From Clostridium arbusti SL206 (lineage in GTDB: Bacteria > Bacillota > Clostridia > Clostridiales > Clostridiaceae), in contig NZ_BAEV01000013.1 in assembly GCF_000246895.1 (NCBI RefSeq), positions 1 through 51,716 on the forward strand: a stretch of 51,716 bases of DNA, in the 5' to 3' direction. Below are positions 1 to 8,656 of the stretch, piece by piece (position 1 is the first letter of the stretch; each line of letters begins with the position of its first letter). The position numbers were made by a program, and so were the translations under genes. Below the pieces are notes generated by a model. That model did no database searches, was not told where the DNA came from, and worked only from the letters and a program-made list of their open reading frames with translations.

Positions 1-720
1 ATAGATAGACTTATTTTGAAAAATAACATAAGTTTTAATTATACTTATATTATTCATATAGTTTGCGTTGCTGTATTTGTTATTATTTCATGGAAGGCTG
101 ATATTCATACTTCTTGTGAAAGGGATTCTAAGTGTAATAATACTTTCTCATTGCTAAAAAATCCATTGGTGCTATTATTATCTCTTGCAGTTTTCTTTTA
201 TGTAGGAGCAGAAATATCAACAACAAACTGGACTGGAACTTTTCTTGAAAATTACTATGGACTTAGTAAAACAGACGTGCCAACTATACTTTCTAGTTTT
301 TGGATTCTCTTTACATTGGGAAGAGCTTTAGGAGATAAATTTTTAGAAAAGGTAGGACAACTAAGATTCCTTGCTATAGCTCCTGCAGTTTCAGTAATAG
401 GTATATTAATTATACTTTCAGGAAAAAGCAAAATTCAAGCTATTATAGGAATTGCAATTCTTGGTATATCTATGGCTTTAATGTATCCTGCTCTTCAAGG
501 ATATATTATACAACGTGTAGAAAAATCATATGTTCCAGCTGCATCGGCTATTGTAACAATTTTTAATAATCTTGGAGCTACTTTTTTAACTTATATAATA
601 GGTTTTGCTGGTGGAGCAAAAGTAAGTTATGTCTTTATAATTCAAATATTCTTTTACGCATATATATTGATAGTGGCTGTACATTACTTAGTTTCTAAAC
701 CTAAAAGACAACTAAACTAA
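1..720 (+). CDS. MFS transporter, C-terminal part (gene runs off the left edge)
   Basis: The reading frame is open from base 1, so the true start lies outside the window; about 239 residues of the C-terminal half are visible. They contain repeated hydrophobic segments (for example around VFVIISW, LLLSLAVFFYVGAE, IIGIAILGISMALMYPAL and YVFIIQIFFYAYILIVAV), consistent with six or more membrane helices of the second half of a major facilitator. The GRALGDKFLEKVG stretch resembles the cytoplasmic loop between TM8 and TM9 of MFS sugar or drug porters. The segment SMALMYPALQGYI is also MFS-like. The substrate cannot be read from the sequence. A rho-independent terminator follows at 748-796. Family assignment is fairly safe, function is not. 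Confidence 0.75.
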   Translation: MDRLILKNNISFNYTYIIHIVCVAVFVIISWKADIHTSCERDSKCNNTFSLLKNPLVLLLSLAVFFYVGAEISTTNWTGTFLENYYGLSKTDVPTILSSFWILFTLGRALGDKFLEKVGQLRFLAIAPAVSVIGILIILSGKSKIQAIIGIAILGISMALMYPALQGYIIQRVEKSYVPAASAIVTIFNNLGATFLTYIIGFAGGAKVSYVFIIQIFFYAYILIVAVHYLVSKPKRQLN

Positions 721-747
721 TAAAGTGTGAAAAGAAGGTTCAATAAA

Positions 748-796
748 GGATTTAGTACTAAAAATAAAGATATTTTTAGTACTAAATCCCATTTTT
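748..796 (+). terminator. Rho-independent terminator after the MFS gene
   Basis: A long inverted repeat with arms GGATTTAGTACTAAAAAT and its near complement ending in TACTAAATCCC is followed by ATTTTTAT. It lies 28 bases after the MFS stop and also just beyond the end of the minus-strand multicopper oxidase, so it may serve both converging genes. Confidence 0.75.
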
Positions 797-864
797 ATGA
801 CTATTATTAACAGACTTTTCACCAATACTTTATTATTTTTGAGAATATATAAATTCACATAACG

Positions 865-3800
865 CTAACTGTGTTTTTTATGAAAATGATTATTTTCATT
901 TATAACTATTAAATTTTCAAGAATCTCATCAAAAATTCTAAATATTCCCCACATACCTAATTCTACATCCCAACGGAATATTCCAGATCTATAGGAATAA
1001 TCACCTGGATTTTCATTTGCTCCATTTTCTAGGCTAATATTAAATACATTACCAATACTTATTGCTCCTTGTACGGATATAATATTAGAAAATGGGTCAG
1101 AATATTGAGCTTTCCAAGAATGCCCATGCAATACAAAACTGTGATTTCTTGGCTTGTCTGCTGGCATAAGGAGTCTTATTCTTACAGGATCACCAGGGTA
1201 GGAGTTAAAAACAGGAGTTGCTGGATCACCATGAATTTTTGAACTCATTACAAGATGCACTCTAGGGTCTTTTTTTAAACGGTTCTCAAAACGTTCAGAT
1301 CTATAGTTAATTCCCTTTTGACCTTGGTCCTCAAAATCTAGACGAGCTACATCATGTCCTTGGTTAGCTGGAGCTGGATGAGCTGCACCATGTCCTACGT
1401 CAACAGGATCTGGTATTGGTTTATTATTTTTATCATATAGGCTTATGCCATCTTGCATAAACACTACAAATTCTCTAAAGTCTGGTATGCCTGGATTGGA
1501 TATCACTATTTCTTCTAGATAACCATTTTTTACTTCGTTACCAGTTTTTGGATTGATATATTTAGAGCCTAAAGGTTCGATTATAATAGTACCGAAGAGA
1601 CCGTGATGTCTGTGGTTTCGTATATCTCCAAAGCCAGTAAGGGTACAGGTACCCAATTCTGAGTCAGCAAACCATCTGTAGGTTATACTTTCACCTGGAG
1701 CAATGCTTTGATCATAGTTGAAACCTACTGTTGCTCCATCAGAGTTTAAAACATCGTATTTTAGTAATTGTGCATGAAGAGAAACTCTATTTGATGGGGG
1801 AAAAGGTGCTTCTACGGGAACCTCAGGGTGTTTATCCTGTATTAGTGGTTTAAAAATGTGGTTCTTTAAGGTTACTTCTATGCAATCTCCTGCATTTGCT
1901 CGTAATATTAATGGTTTGGGTTTAATAACTCCATTAATAATAGCTTTTTCATGTTCTGCTAATACAAACATCAAACCATTTGGATCATGATCTCCAAATT
2001 TATTGTATACAATATCCTTTTGTATAGCAACAACATCAAATTTTCTTGTGTTAGCATACTTAGGACATATATGAGTAGGGCATTTTGCTTTAGGTGGCGG
2101 ATTGCCTGTTTTACAAGGTAAGGATTCTGTTCTCATTGGAGGTAATGGTCTATCATCAAGAGGCAACAGGTGAGCAACTTTCTCTTTATGAACTCTTAAT
2201 ATTCCCCATAAACCAAGCCATAAGTCATCAATTCCTCCTAAATAATACAAATAATCCCCCTTTTTATAATCTTCATTTATTTCTATATTGAAGGCTTCTG
2301 ATATACCTAAAGTTTGTGCCTGAACAAGAGGAGATACTGGATCAGTAGGTTCCTTTCGCCATCTTAAGCCATTGAGATTAAAAGAATGTTGTTCTTCATG
2401 TGCACCATCAAATAGTCTTATTCGTATTGGGTCCCCTTCATAAGTTTCAAGGAGAGGTGTAACGGGATCACCGTGTACATAGGAGCTAAAAACATAAGCA
2501 GGATCGCCTTTACGAAACTGAAAAGGCTTGTTTTTATAGTTTATACCCATAACACCTGGATCATTCTGAGATCCTGGAAAGGGTGGTGGATTTAAAGGTT
2601 TACCATCTTTATCAAAAAGAAGTGCAAAATCATGAACTGCAAGAACAAACTCTCTAAAGTCAGGTTCTCCAGGTCTTTTTATTATTGCCTTAGTTCCACT
2701 TTTCATTTTTTTACCAGTTTTAGGATCGTGAAAAGTGGAGTTAGAGGGTTCAATAATTAAGGCACCAAATAATCCATGCTGTTGATGAGCACTTGGAAAT
2801 AAGTGATCGTGGAAGAATATTGTTCTCAGTTCTGTATCAGCATAGAATCGTTCAATAAGTGTATCACCAAAATTAGCAGAGGAATCGTCATCCCAGCCAT
2901 TAGCACCACCATCAGAAACAATGCCATCAAATTTAACTAGGTGTATATGCCAACCAGCCTCAGTGGTTTTAGTCTTCAATTGAAAGGCATTTCCACCTAT
3001 TGTTTCAGGAAGCTTATTTGTAAGTCTAATTTCTATACAATCTCCTACATTTGCTCTTATAACAAAAGGTTCTGGTTCTTTTTTACCACTTCTAACTGCT
3101 TCTTCATCTTCTTTTAGAACAAATATCCTTCCTTCAGGGTCATGCCAGCATTCCTTATTATATTTTATAGGAACTTGTATGGCCACTACTTCAAAAACTT
3201 TAGTAACTGCATCTGGTGGACAGGGATTAGAATATAAAGCTCCTGGCTTCGCATTTGGCACAAAGTTTGCTTCTTCTAAAGCTGTTGGGCCTCTACCATT
3301 AACTATTCCAAGTGGTGGTTTAAAGGCCTTTTTACCAACTTCTCCGGCTACAAATCGTGGAAATCCGGGGTGCTCATCGTCTTGGGGCAATGGAGGCGTT
3401 CTATCTGGTAGTGGAATCAAAGCAGGTACACGAGTACCATCTGGAAGTACGCTTGTTCCATCTTCCAGTCTGTCAAGTATTCTCCATAGTCCCCACATTC
3501 CTTCAGCAAAATGAGGGTAAAGATGACAATGCCATATGACGTCACCTATACATCCGTTTAAGCTTCCTGCTCCAAATAAAGGTTCAATAGTAAAACTTTG
3601 TTGAGGACTAAAGGATATGGAGTCAATTATAGTGGATTTAGGATCATTAGGTTCCAATTTCCATTGATGATTATGAAGATGGAATACGTGAGTTTCTTTT
3701 ATACCAGCATGAATTACTCTAATTTTAGCAGGGTCACCTTTATAGGCACGTAATACTGGTGTAGAAGGATCACCAAAAGCCCATGAACTTAAGGCTACTT

Positions 3801-4562
3801 CCTCACCAACTCCTCCTGTGCCCTGAGGATGACGATTTCTCATAGGTTCTGCTCTGTAATTTATAGGCATTGTTGATTCTGGCATTCCTGTTTCATGATT
3901 CATAGGTTGATTACCATTAATATCTTTTATTTCTGGTTCATCATGAAAGATTGTAGTATATTCTCTAAAGTCAGGTTGTGCTGGATGGTGTATATCTGCA
4001 TATAAACCGCTTTTAATATTTTTACCTGTTATAGGGTCTGTCCATGTTGCTCCCACAGGTTCAACTATTAGTGCACCAAAGAGTCCATGAACATTTGTGG
4101 ATTTTTCAGAACTTCTAGTGTCGGCCATGTCATTAAAGAAAAATATACCTTCCTTATCAGCGACCCATCTATATCTTATTTTTCTCCTAGTTGTGGTATC
4201 AGGATTAAAACCTATAGAGGCACCATCTGAATGTAAAACATTATAGTCTACGTTTTGAATGTGAATAGATGCAGGTCTGTCCAATTTGTTTTCAAAATCT
4301 ATAATCACTATATCTCCTAAATTTGCTCTTATTACTAAAGGCTGTACAATATCTACAGGTGTAGATGGATTTTTTTTACTTCTTCTCTTAAAATATTTTC
4401 ATTTTCTTTCAAAACGTACATTAATCCATTTGGATCGTGATCTCCTTCTTTGTTGTATACTATTTTAGTAGATATGGCGACTATATTAAAGAGCTTAACC
4501 TGTATACATCCTCCGTTAAAATAAATTTTATCATCATTAAGTTTATAATTTTTTACTCCCAT
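865..4562 (-). pseudogene. MnxG/ceruloplasmin-like multicopper oxidase, frameshifted
   Basis: Two minus-strand frames belong to one gene: an N-terminal piece (4562 to 4353, 69 residues) and the main piece (4308 to 865, about 1147 residues). Restoring one A in the A8 run at 4370-4377 joins them into about 1232 residues, close to the roughly 1217 residues of Bacillus MnxG-type manganese oxidases. Three tandem units of about 400 residues are visible, each opening with a motif like FDVVAIQ..IVYNK..DHDPNGL and each giving two cupredoxin folds, so six in total. Copper ligands are seen as HLHNHQW and HCHLYPHFAEGM (about 3500-3690) in unit 1, and WHIHLVKFDG and FFHDHLF (about 2800-2960) in unit 2. 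No signal peptide is evident in the rebuilt N-terminus. RBS GAGGGAG precedes the ATG at 4562. The oxidase family is clear; manganese as substrate is only by analogy. No mnxE/mnxF-like partners are adjacent. Confidence 0.8.
4370..4377 (-). repeat. A8 homopolymer at the frameshift point of the multicopper oxidase
   Basis: On the minus strand the codons GAA GTA run into eight further A residues and then TCCATCT. With nine As the frame reads through into the downstream oxidase frame (…VKKNPSTPVDIVQPLVIRANLGD…), which matches the linker seen in the other two internal units (PEPFVIRANVGD, PKPLILRANAGD). With eight As translation stops at TAG at 4355-4353. It can be a real lesion, a slippage-prone switch, or a sequencing error. 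Confidence 0.8.
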
Positions 4563-4978
4563 TGTATTATTATCACTCCCTCTTAATTTATATAGTACTT
4601 ATACTTTGAAAAAGATGTATAAAGTAATATTAGTAGTAATTTAACTATAAGGTTTTCATGGTAGTACATATTATGAGGTCGACACTATAAAGGTGAAGAA
4701 AAAATTAGTTGCTTTTATGAAGTATGCTTATAAAATAAACTAGTGTAGGTATCAACTTATTATAATAAGTAGCATAATACAATTGACAATATTGTTATTA
4801 TTTTTACTGATATGACTAAAGATAAAAATACAAAATAATGATTTGTCTAACTCTATTATTTTAAAGTATGTGGTAAAATATAAAAAAGTAATAACTTTTA
4901 CAGTATATGATGATTAAATATTCCCTAGCTAATCTGATATTGGAATATACGAGGAATGAAGTCATTGAGGAGGTTAAC
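4563..4978. other. Divergent intergenic region with a 16-nt palindrome
   Basis: This 416-base AT-rich gap separates the minus-strand oxidase from the plus-strand HAD gene and should hold both promoters. The only clear structure is a perfect palindrome, ACTTATTATAATAAGT, at 4755-4770, of the size and composition of Fur/PerR-family operators. A TTGACA lies at 4783-4788 but has no good -10 at 17 bases. No coding frame with a ribosome site was found. Confidence 0.35.
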
Positions 4979-5632
4979 ATGAAAGAAATTTACAATACTA
5001 TTTTGTTTGATTTAGATGGTACCTTAACTGATCCCAAATTAGGTATTACAAAATCTATACAATATTCATTAAAGCGCTTTGGCATATTTGAAAATAATCT
5101 TGATAATCTAGAAAAATTCATTGGTCCACCACTTAAAGATTCTTTTAAAGAATATTACAATTTTAAGGATGCTGACGCAGCTATTGCAATAGAAAAATAT
5201 AGAGAATATTTTTCTGATAAAGGTATATTTGAAAACTATGTATATAAAGGTATAATTGAATTGCTTGAAGAACTTTACAGTAAGAAGAAAAAATTAATTG
5301 TAGCTACATCAAAGCCTAGTATTTTTGCAGAAAGAATATTAAAACACTTTAAAATAGATAAGTATTTTGACTTTGTAGCTGGAAGTAATTTGGATGGGAC
5401 ACAAAGCAGAAAAGGGGAAGTGATTTCTTATGCATTAAAACAATATAAATGTGAAGCTAAAAATAAAATAATTATGGTTGGAGATAGAAAATACGACATC
5501 ATTGGAGCAAAAGAAGCAGAAATTGATTCGGTAGGAGTGCTGTATGGATATGGGTCAATTATAGAATTAAAAGGGGAAAACCCTAATTATATAGTAAAAA
5601 ATATTGATGAATTAAAAGAAATATTAATATAA
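4979..5632 (+). CDS. HAD-family phosphatase (phosphoglycolate phosphatase-like)
   Basis: Predicted 217-residue cytoplasmic HAD hydrolase of the subclass IA type. Motif I is FDLDGTLTD near the N-terminus (nucleophile Asp and general acid Asp), motif II is VATSKP, motif III the Lys in SRKGE, and motif IV VGDRKYDIIGAKEA. The cap domain between motifs I and II is helical and of the size seen in phosphoglycolate phosphatase and the related PGMB/Gph group. The ATG at 4979 is chosen because GAGGAGG lies six bases upstream; an upstream ATG at 4907 in the same frame has no ribosome site. Substrate is not determinable: phosphoglycolate, pyrophosphate (PpaX) or a nucleotide are all possible. It stands alone, upstream of rubrerythrin but with a separate promoter between them. 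Confidence 0.85.
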   Translation: MKEIYNTILFDLDGTLTDPKLGITKSIQYSLKRFGIFENNLDNLEKFIGPPLKDSFKEYYNFKDADAAIAIEKYREYFSDKGIFENYVYKGIIELLEELYSKKKKLIVATSKPSIFAERILKHFKIDKYFDFVAGSNLDGTQSRKGEVISYALKQYKCEAKNKIIMVGDRKYDIIGAKEAEIDSVGVLYGYGSIIELKGENPNYIVKNIDELKEILI

Positions 5633-5692
5633 TTTTACAAATTATATTAATGAAAACGTTGTTAAATATTGCTGGTTATATACATATACTCT

Positions 5693-5766
5693 TTGAATTT
5701 TGGTGAAAAATGTATTATACTATATAATATAATACATTTTGTACAAGCTATAAAAAATGTATTATA
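5693..5766 (+). promoter_or_regulatory. Rubrerythrin promoter overlapped by a palindromic operator candidate
   Basis: TTGAAT (5693-5698) and TATACT (5716-5721) are separated by exactly 17 bases. A perfect 13-nt inverted repeat, AAAATGTATTATA (5707-5719) and its complement (5728-5740), overlaps the -10 box, and the same 13-mer recurs as a direct copy at 5754-5766. Rubrerythrin genes in clostridia are commonly PerR-controlled; the palindrome is AT-rich like a PerR box but does not match the 7-1-7 consensus exactly, so the regulator is inferred, not shown. Confidence 0.6.
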
Positions 5767-5799
5767 TTATTATAAATTTAATGAAAAGGAGAGATTTAT

Positions 5800-6387
5800 A
5801 TGGAATCTTTAAAGGGGACAAAGACTGCTGAAAACTTACTTAAGGCCTTTGCCGGTGAATCACAGGCTAGAAATAGATATACGTATTATGCGTCTGTGGC
5901 TAAAAAGGAAGGATATGTACAAATCTCTAATATATTTTTAGAAACTGCTGATAATGAAAAGGAGCATGCTAAACGATTTTTTAAATTTTTAGCTGAAAGT
6001 TTTAGTAATGAACCTGTAAACATTACTGAGGCTGCTTATCCAGTGGCTTTAGGAGATACTAAGTTAAATTTACTTTCAGCTGCAAATGGAGAAAATGAAG
6101 AATGGTCTGAACTTTATCCAGAATTTGCAAGGGCTGCTGCGGAAGAAGGTTTTGATGAAATTTCTATAGTATTTAAACGAATTTCTGAAGTTGAACAACA
6201 TCATGAGGCAAGATATAGAGAGCTTCTTAACAATGTAGAAAATGGAACAGTATTTAAAAAAGATAAAGTTATAAAGTGGAAATGTAATAATTGTGGTTAT
6301 ATATATACAGGAGAAAGTGCACCAAAATCTTGTCCTGCCTGTGCACATCCAACAGCTCATTTTGAGGTCTTTGTAGAAAGTTTTTAA
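5800..6387 (+). CDS. rbr: Rubrerythrin
   Basis: A 195-residue cytoplasmic peroxide reductase. The N-terminal four-helix domain carries the diiron ligand motifs: AFAGESQARNRY with its Glu near residue 20, ETADNEKEHAKR (ExxH), a Glu in AAAEEGFDEI and EVEQHHEARY (ExxH). The C-terminal rubredoxin-like domain (about 160-195) has CNNCGY and CPAC for the FeS4 site. It takes electrons from NADH/rubredoxin systems to reduce hydrogen peroxide in anaerobes. GGAGAG ends eight bases before the ATG. It is monocistronic: own promoter at 5693-5721 and terminator at 6391-6427. Length and all key residues are normal for classical rubrerythrin. Confidence 0.95.
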   Translation: MESLKGTKTAENLLKAFAGESQARNRYTYYASVAKKEGYVQISNIFLETADNEKEHAKRFFKFLAESFSNEPVNITEAAYPVALGDTKLNLLSAANGENEEWSELYPEFARAAAEEGFDEISIVFKRISEVEQHHEARYRELLNNVENGTVFKKDKVIKWKCNNCGYIYTGESAPKSCPACAHPTAHFEVFVESF

Positions 6388-6390
6388 TAT

Positions 6391-6427
6391 AAAAAACATC
6401 TCATTCTATTGTATGGGATGTTTTTTA
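6391..6427 (+). terminator. Terminator after rubrerythrin
   Basis: Arms AAAAAACATC and GATGTTTTTT enclose a short loop and end in a T tract, starting a few bases after the rubrerythrin stop. Confidence 0.8.
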
Positions 6428-6475
6428 ATTTAAAATAAAACATGAAAAATATAAGAATTAGAAGGTGAAGGGTTT

Positions 6476-6982
6476 ATGAATACAGTAATAGAAACAAAAA
6501 TTAAAGGTTTTACTTTAAGGTTCGCTGATAAAAAAGATACAGGAGTAATTTTTGACTTTATTAAGGGACTTGCTAAATATGAAAATTTATCTGACCAAGT
6601 TATGGCTACGGAAGATATACTTAAAGAATTCTTATTTGAAAAGAAAATGGCAGAAGTTATAATTGAAGAATTCAATGGTGAACCTATAGGTTTTGCATTG
6701 TTTTTTCATAACTTCTCTACATTTTTGGGAAGACCAGGAATATACTTGGAGGATTTATACATAAAGCCTGAAATGAGAGGTAAAGGTTTTGGCAAAGTAA
6801 TGCTTTCATTTTTAGCTAAATTAGCAATTGAAAGAAAATGTGGTAGATTTGAATGGTCTTGTCTTGATTGGAATGAACCATCTATAAAATTTTATAAACA
6901 AATGGGAGCTAAATCAATGGATGAATGGACTATTTATAGAACTTGTGATGAAGAACTAAAAAATTTAGCAGCAGAATTTTAG
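6476..6982 (+). CDS. GNAT N-acetyltransferase, SSAT/thialysine acetyltransferase-like
   Basis: A 168-residue GNAT-fold protein. The acetyl-CoA pyrophosphate loop is visible as YIKPEMRGKGFGKVM (R/QxxGxG/A type), preceded by the beta-4 segment GIYLEDLY. The segments FEWSCLDWNEPSIKFYKQMGAKSMDEW and RTCDEELKNLA match the C-terminal signature of the spermidine/spermine and thialysine N-acetyltransferase subgroup (WNEPSI.FY...GA). It may therefore acetylate a polyamine, diamine or lysine analogue with acetyl-CoA, but the substrate is inferred only. The ATG is preceded by AAGGTGAAGGG. It follows the rubrerythrin terminator by about 50 bases, so it is probably its own unit. Confidence 0.8.
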   Translation: MNTVIETKIKGFTLRFADKKDTGVIFDFIKGLAKYENLSDQVMATEDILKEFLFEKKMAEVIIEEFNGEPIGFALFFHNFSTFLGRPGIYLEDLYIKPEMRGKGFGKVMLSFLAKLAIERKCGRFEWSCLDWNEPSIKFYKQMGAKSMDEWTIYRTCDEELKNLAAEF

Positions 6983-7148
6983 GTGTTTAGGTTTAAAAGA
7001 TAAATGAATTTAAAGTTGGATAGCGTAGATTAAAGCATATAAACAAATTAGGATAAATTGCGATGAAATTCTTATGGTATAATTTTACTATAGAAGGGTT
7101 AGAATAAGATTTATTTTATAGCAAAAATTAATAGAGAGGGGTTTTACT

Positions 7149-8378
7149 ATGAATAATAATTTTTTCAAAAAATACGCTAGTCTTATAGTTAAAGAAGGTA
7201 TCAATATTCAAAAAAATCAAGTCCTTGTTATTAATTCTCCAATAGAATGTGCAGAATTTACTAGAGAAGTTTCAGAAATAGCTTACAAAGAAGGTGCTAA
7301 GGATGTAGTTGTTAACTGGAATGATGAATTGCTCTCAAAGATTAAATATTTAAATGCACCAGAAGATATTTTTGATGAATTTCCCAGTTGGAGAAAAGAG
7401 CTTTTTGTATCTTATGCAAAAGAAGGGGCTGCATTTTTAAGTATTTCAGCTTCAGATCCTGAGCTTATGAAAGAAGTAAAACCTGAGAGAATTATGAAGG
7501 CAAACAAAGCGGGAAGTATTGCATTAAAGGAATATAGAGAAAGACTTATGAGCGATAAAAATGTATGGTGCGTGGTATCTGTACCTACTAAAGCTTGGGC
7601 AAAAAAAGTATTCCAAAATGCAACTGAAGATGAGGCAGTGGAAAAACTCTGGAGTGCTATATTTAAGGCAGTGCGGGCAGATGTAGAAGATCCTGTAGCC
7701 TCATGGGAAAAGCACAAAAATAATTTGAAAAAAAGTATGGATTTCTTAAATGAGAATAATTTTAAATATCTTCATTATAAAAATTCTATAGGTACGGATT
7801 TGAAAATAGAACTTCCTGAAAAGCACCTATGGCTTGGGGGATCATCATATACACCTGAAAATATTGAATTTGTAGCAAACATACCTACGGAAGAAGTGTT
7901 TACATTGCCTAAAAGGACTGGAGTAAATGGTATTGTAGTAAGTTCAAAGCCGCTAAATTATAGGGGCAATTTGATTGAAGATTTTTCAATTACATTTAAA
8001 GAGGGAGAGATTATAGATTTTACTGCAAAGAAAGGTTATGATAGTTTAAAGAGCCTTATAGATACGGATGAGGGAAGCAAATATCTTGGAGAAGTGGCAC
8101 TAGTTCCCTATGACTCTCCTATTTCCAATTCAAATATATTATTTTATAATACTTTATTTGATGAAAATGCATCTTGTCATTTAGCTATAGGAGAAGCTTA
8201 TCCAGTATGCATAGAAAATGGAGAAAACATGACAAAAGAAGAATTAAAAAATATTGGTGCAAACAATTCCATGGAACATGTAGATTTTATGGTGGGAACA
8301 TCAGATTTAAATATAACTGGAATTAAGGACAATGGAGAAGATGTGATAGTATTTAAAAATGGGAACTTTATATTTTAA
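7149..8378 (+). CDS. M29-family aminopeptidase (AmpS/PepS/AmpT type)
   Basis: A 409-residue cytoplasmic metallo-aminopeptidase, the usual length for MEROPS family M29. The N-terminal domain begins FFKKYASLIVKEGINIQKNQ, typical of the family. The metal-site region is recognisable: NIPTEEVFTLPKRTGVNG (Glu ligands), EVALVPYDSPISNS, FDENASCHLAIGEAYP, and NNSMEHVDFMVGTSDLNI near the C-terminus with the conserved His and Asp. It would trim N-terminal residues from peptides. Start ATG follows GAGAGGGG. Monocistronic, with a strong terminator at 8390-8436. The 101-residue frame on the opposite strand is only a shadow. Confidence 0.9.
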   Translation: MNNNFFKKYASLIVKEGINIQKNQVLVINSPIECAEFTREVSEIAYKEGAKDVVVNWNDELLSKIKYLNAPEDIFDEFPSWRKELFVSYAKEGAAFLSISASDPELMKEVKPERIMKANKAGSIALKEYRERLMSDKNVWCVVSVPTKAWAKKVFQNATEDEAVEKLWSAIFKAVRADVEDPVASWEKHKNNLKKSMDFLNENNFKYLHYKNSIGTDLKIELPEKHLWLGGSSYTPENIEFVANIPTEEVFTLPKRTGVNGIVVSSKPLNYRGNLIEDFSITFKEGEIIDFTAKKGYDSLKSLIDTDEGSKYLGEVALVPYDSPISNSNILFYNTLFDENASCHLAIGEAYPVCIENGENMTKEELKNIGANNSMEHVDFMVGTSDLNITGIKDNGEDVIVFKNGNFIF

Positions 8379-8389
8379 TAGTATACAAA

Positions 8390-8436
8390 CAGGGATTTAT
8401 CACTGAGTTTAATTTAGTGATAAATCCCTGCTTTTC
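8390..8436 (+). terminator. Terminator after the aminopeptidase
   Basis: A 15-bp perfect inverted repeat (CAGGGATTTATCACT and complement) with an 11-base loop, then CTTTT. Confidence 0.85.
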
Positions 8437-8506
8437 AGTCATTGAAAATATTTTTAGATGTATTCATAACCTTTAAGGGCTATGATATAATTAAAATAAA
8501 TTATTT

Positions 8507-8642
8507 AACCTGACTAACTTGGTGTAAGACTCCCACGCACTCTGTGAAAGTGGGAGTCCAACGCCAAGTAAGCCATGCATTCGCAGTTCTAAAATTCAGA
8601 TGGGGTAAAAGAATCCCCACCTGAATTAAGAACTTGCTTCAA
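8507..8642 (+). repeat. Structured repeat family 1, short copy
   Basis: About 136 bases shared with a longer copy at 22531-22817. Visible stems: TTGGTGT/ACGCCAA outside GACTCCCAC/GTGGGAGTC, closing on a loop that contains GCACTCTGTGAA; then a second arm in which GCAGTTCT pairs roughly with AGAACTTGC around TTCAGATGGGG/CCCCACCTGAA. The ends (AACCTGACTAA … GCTTCAA) are the same in both copies and no target duplication is visible. That suggests a non-autonomous element of the IS200/IS605 kind or a mobile structured RNA; no transposase is present. Its right end lies directly against the ribosome site of the next gene. Confidence 0.65.
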
Positions 8643-8656
8643 AAGAAGGGGATTTT

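Noticed and set aside
2094-3539. Plus-strand frames of 60-111 residues inside the oxidase gene
   Set aside because: They lie antisense to a well-supported gene, have no ribosome sites and no recognisable domains.
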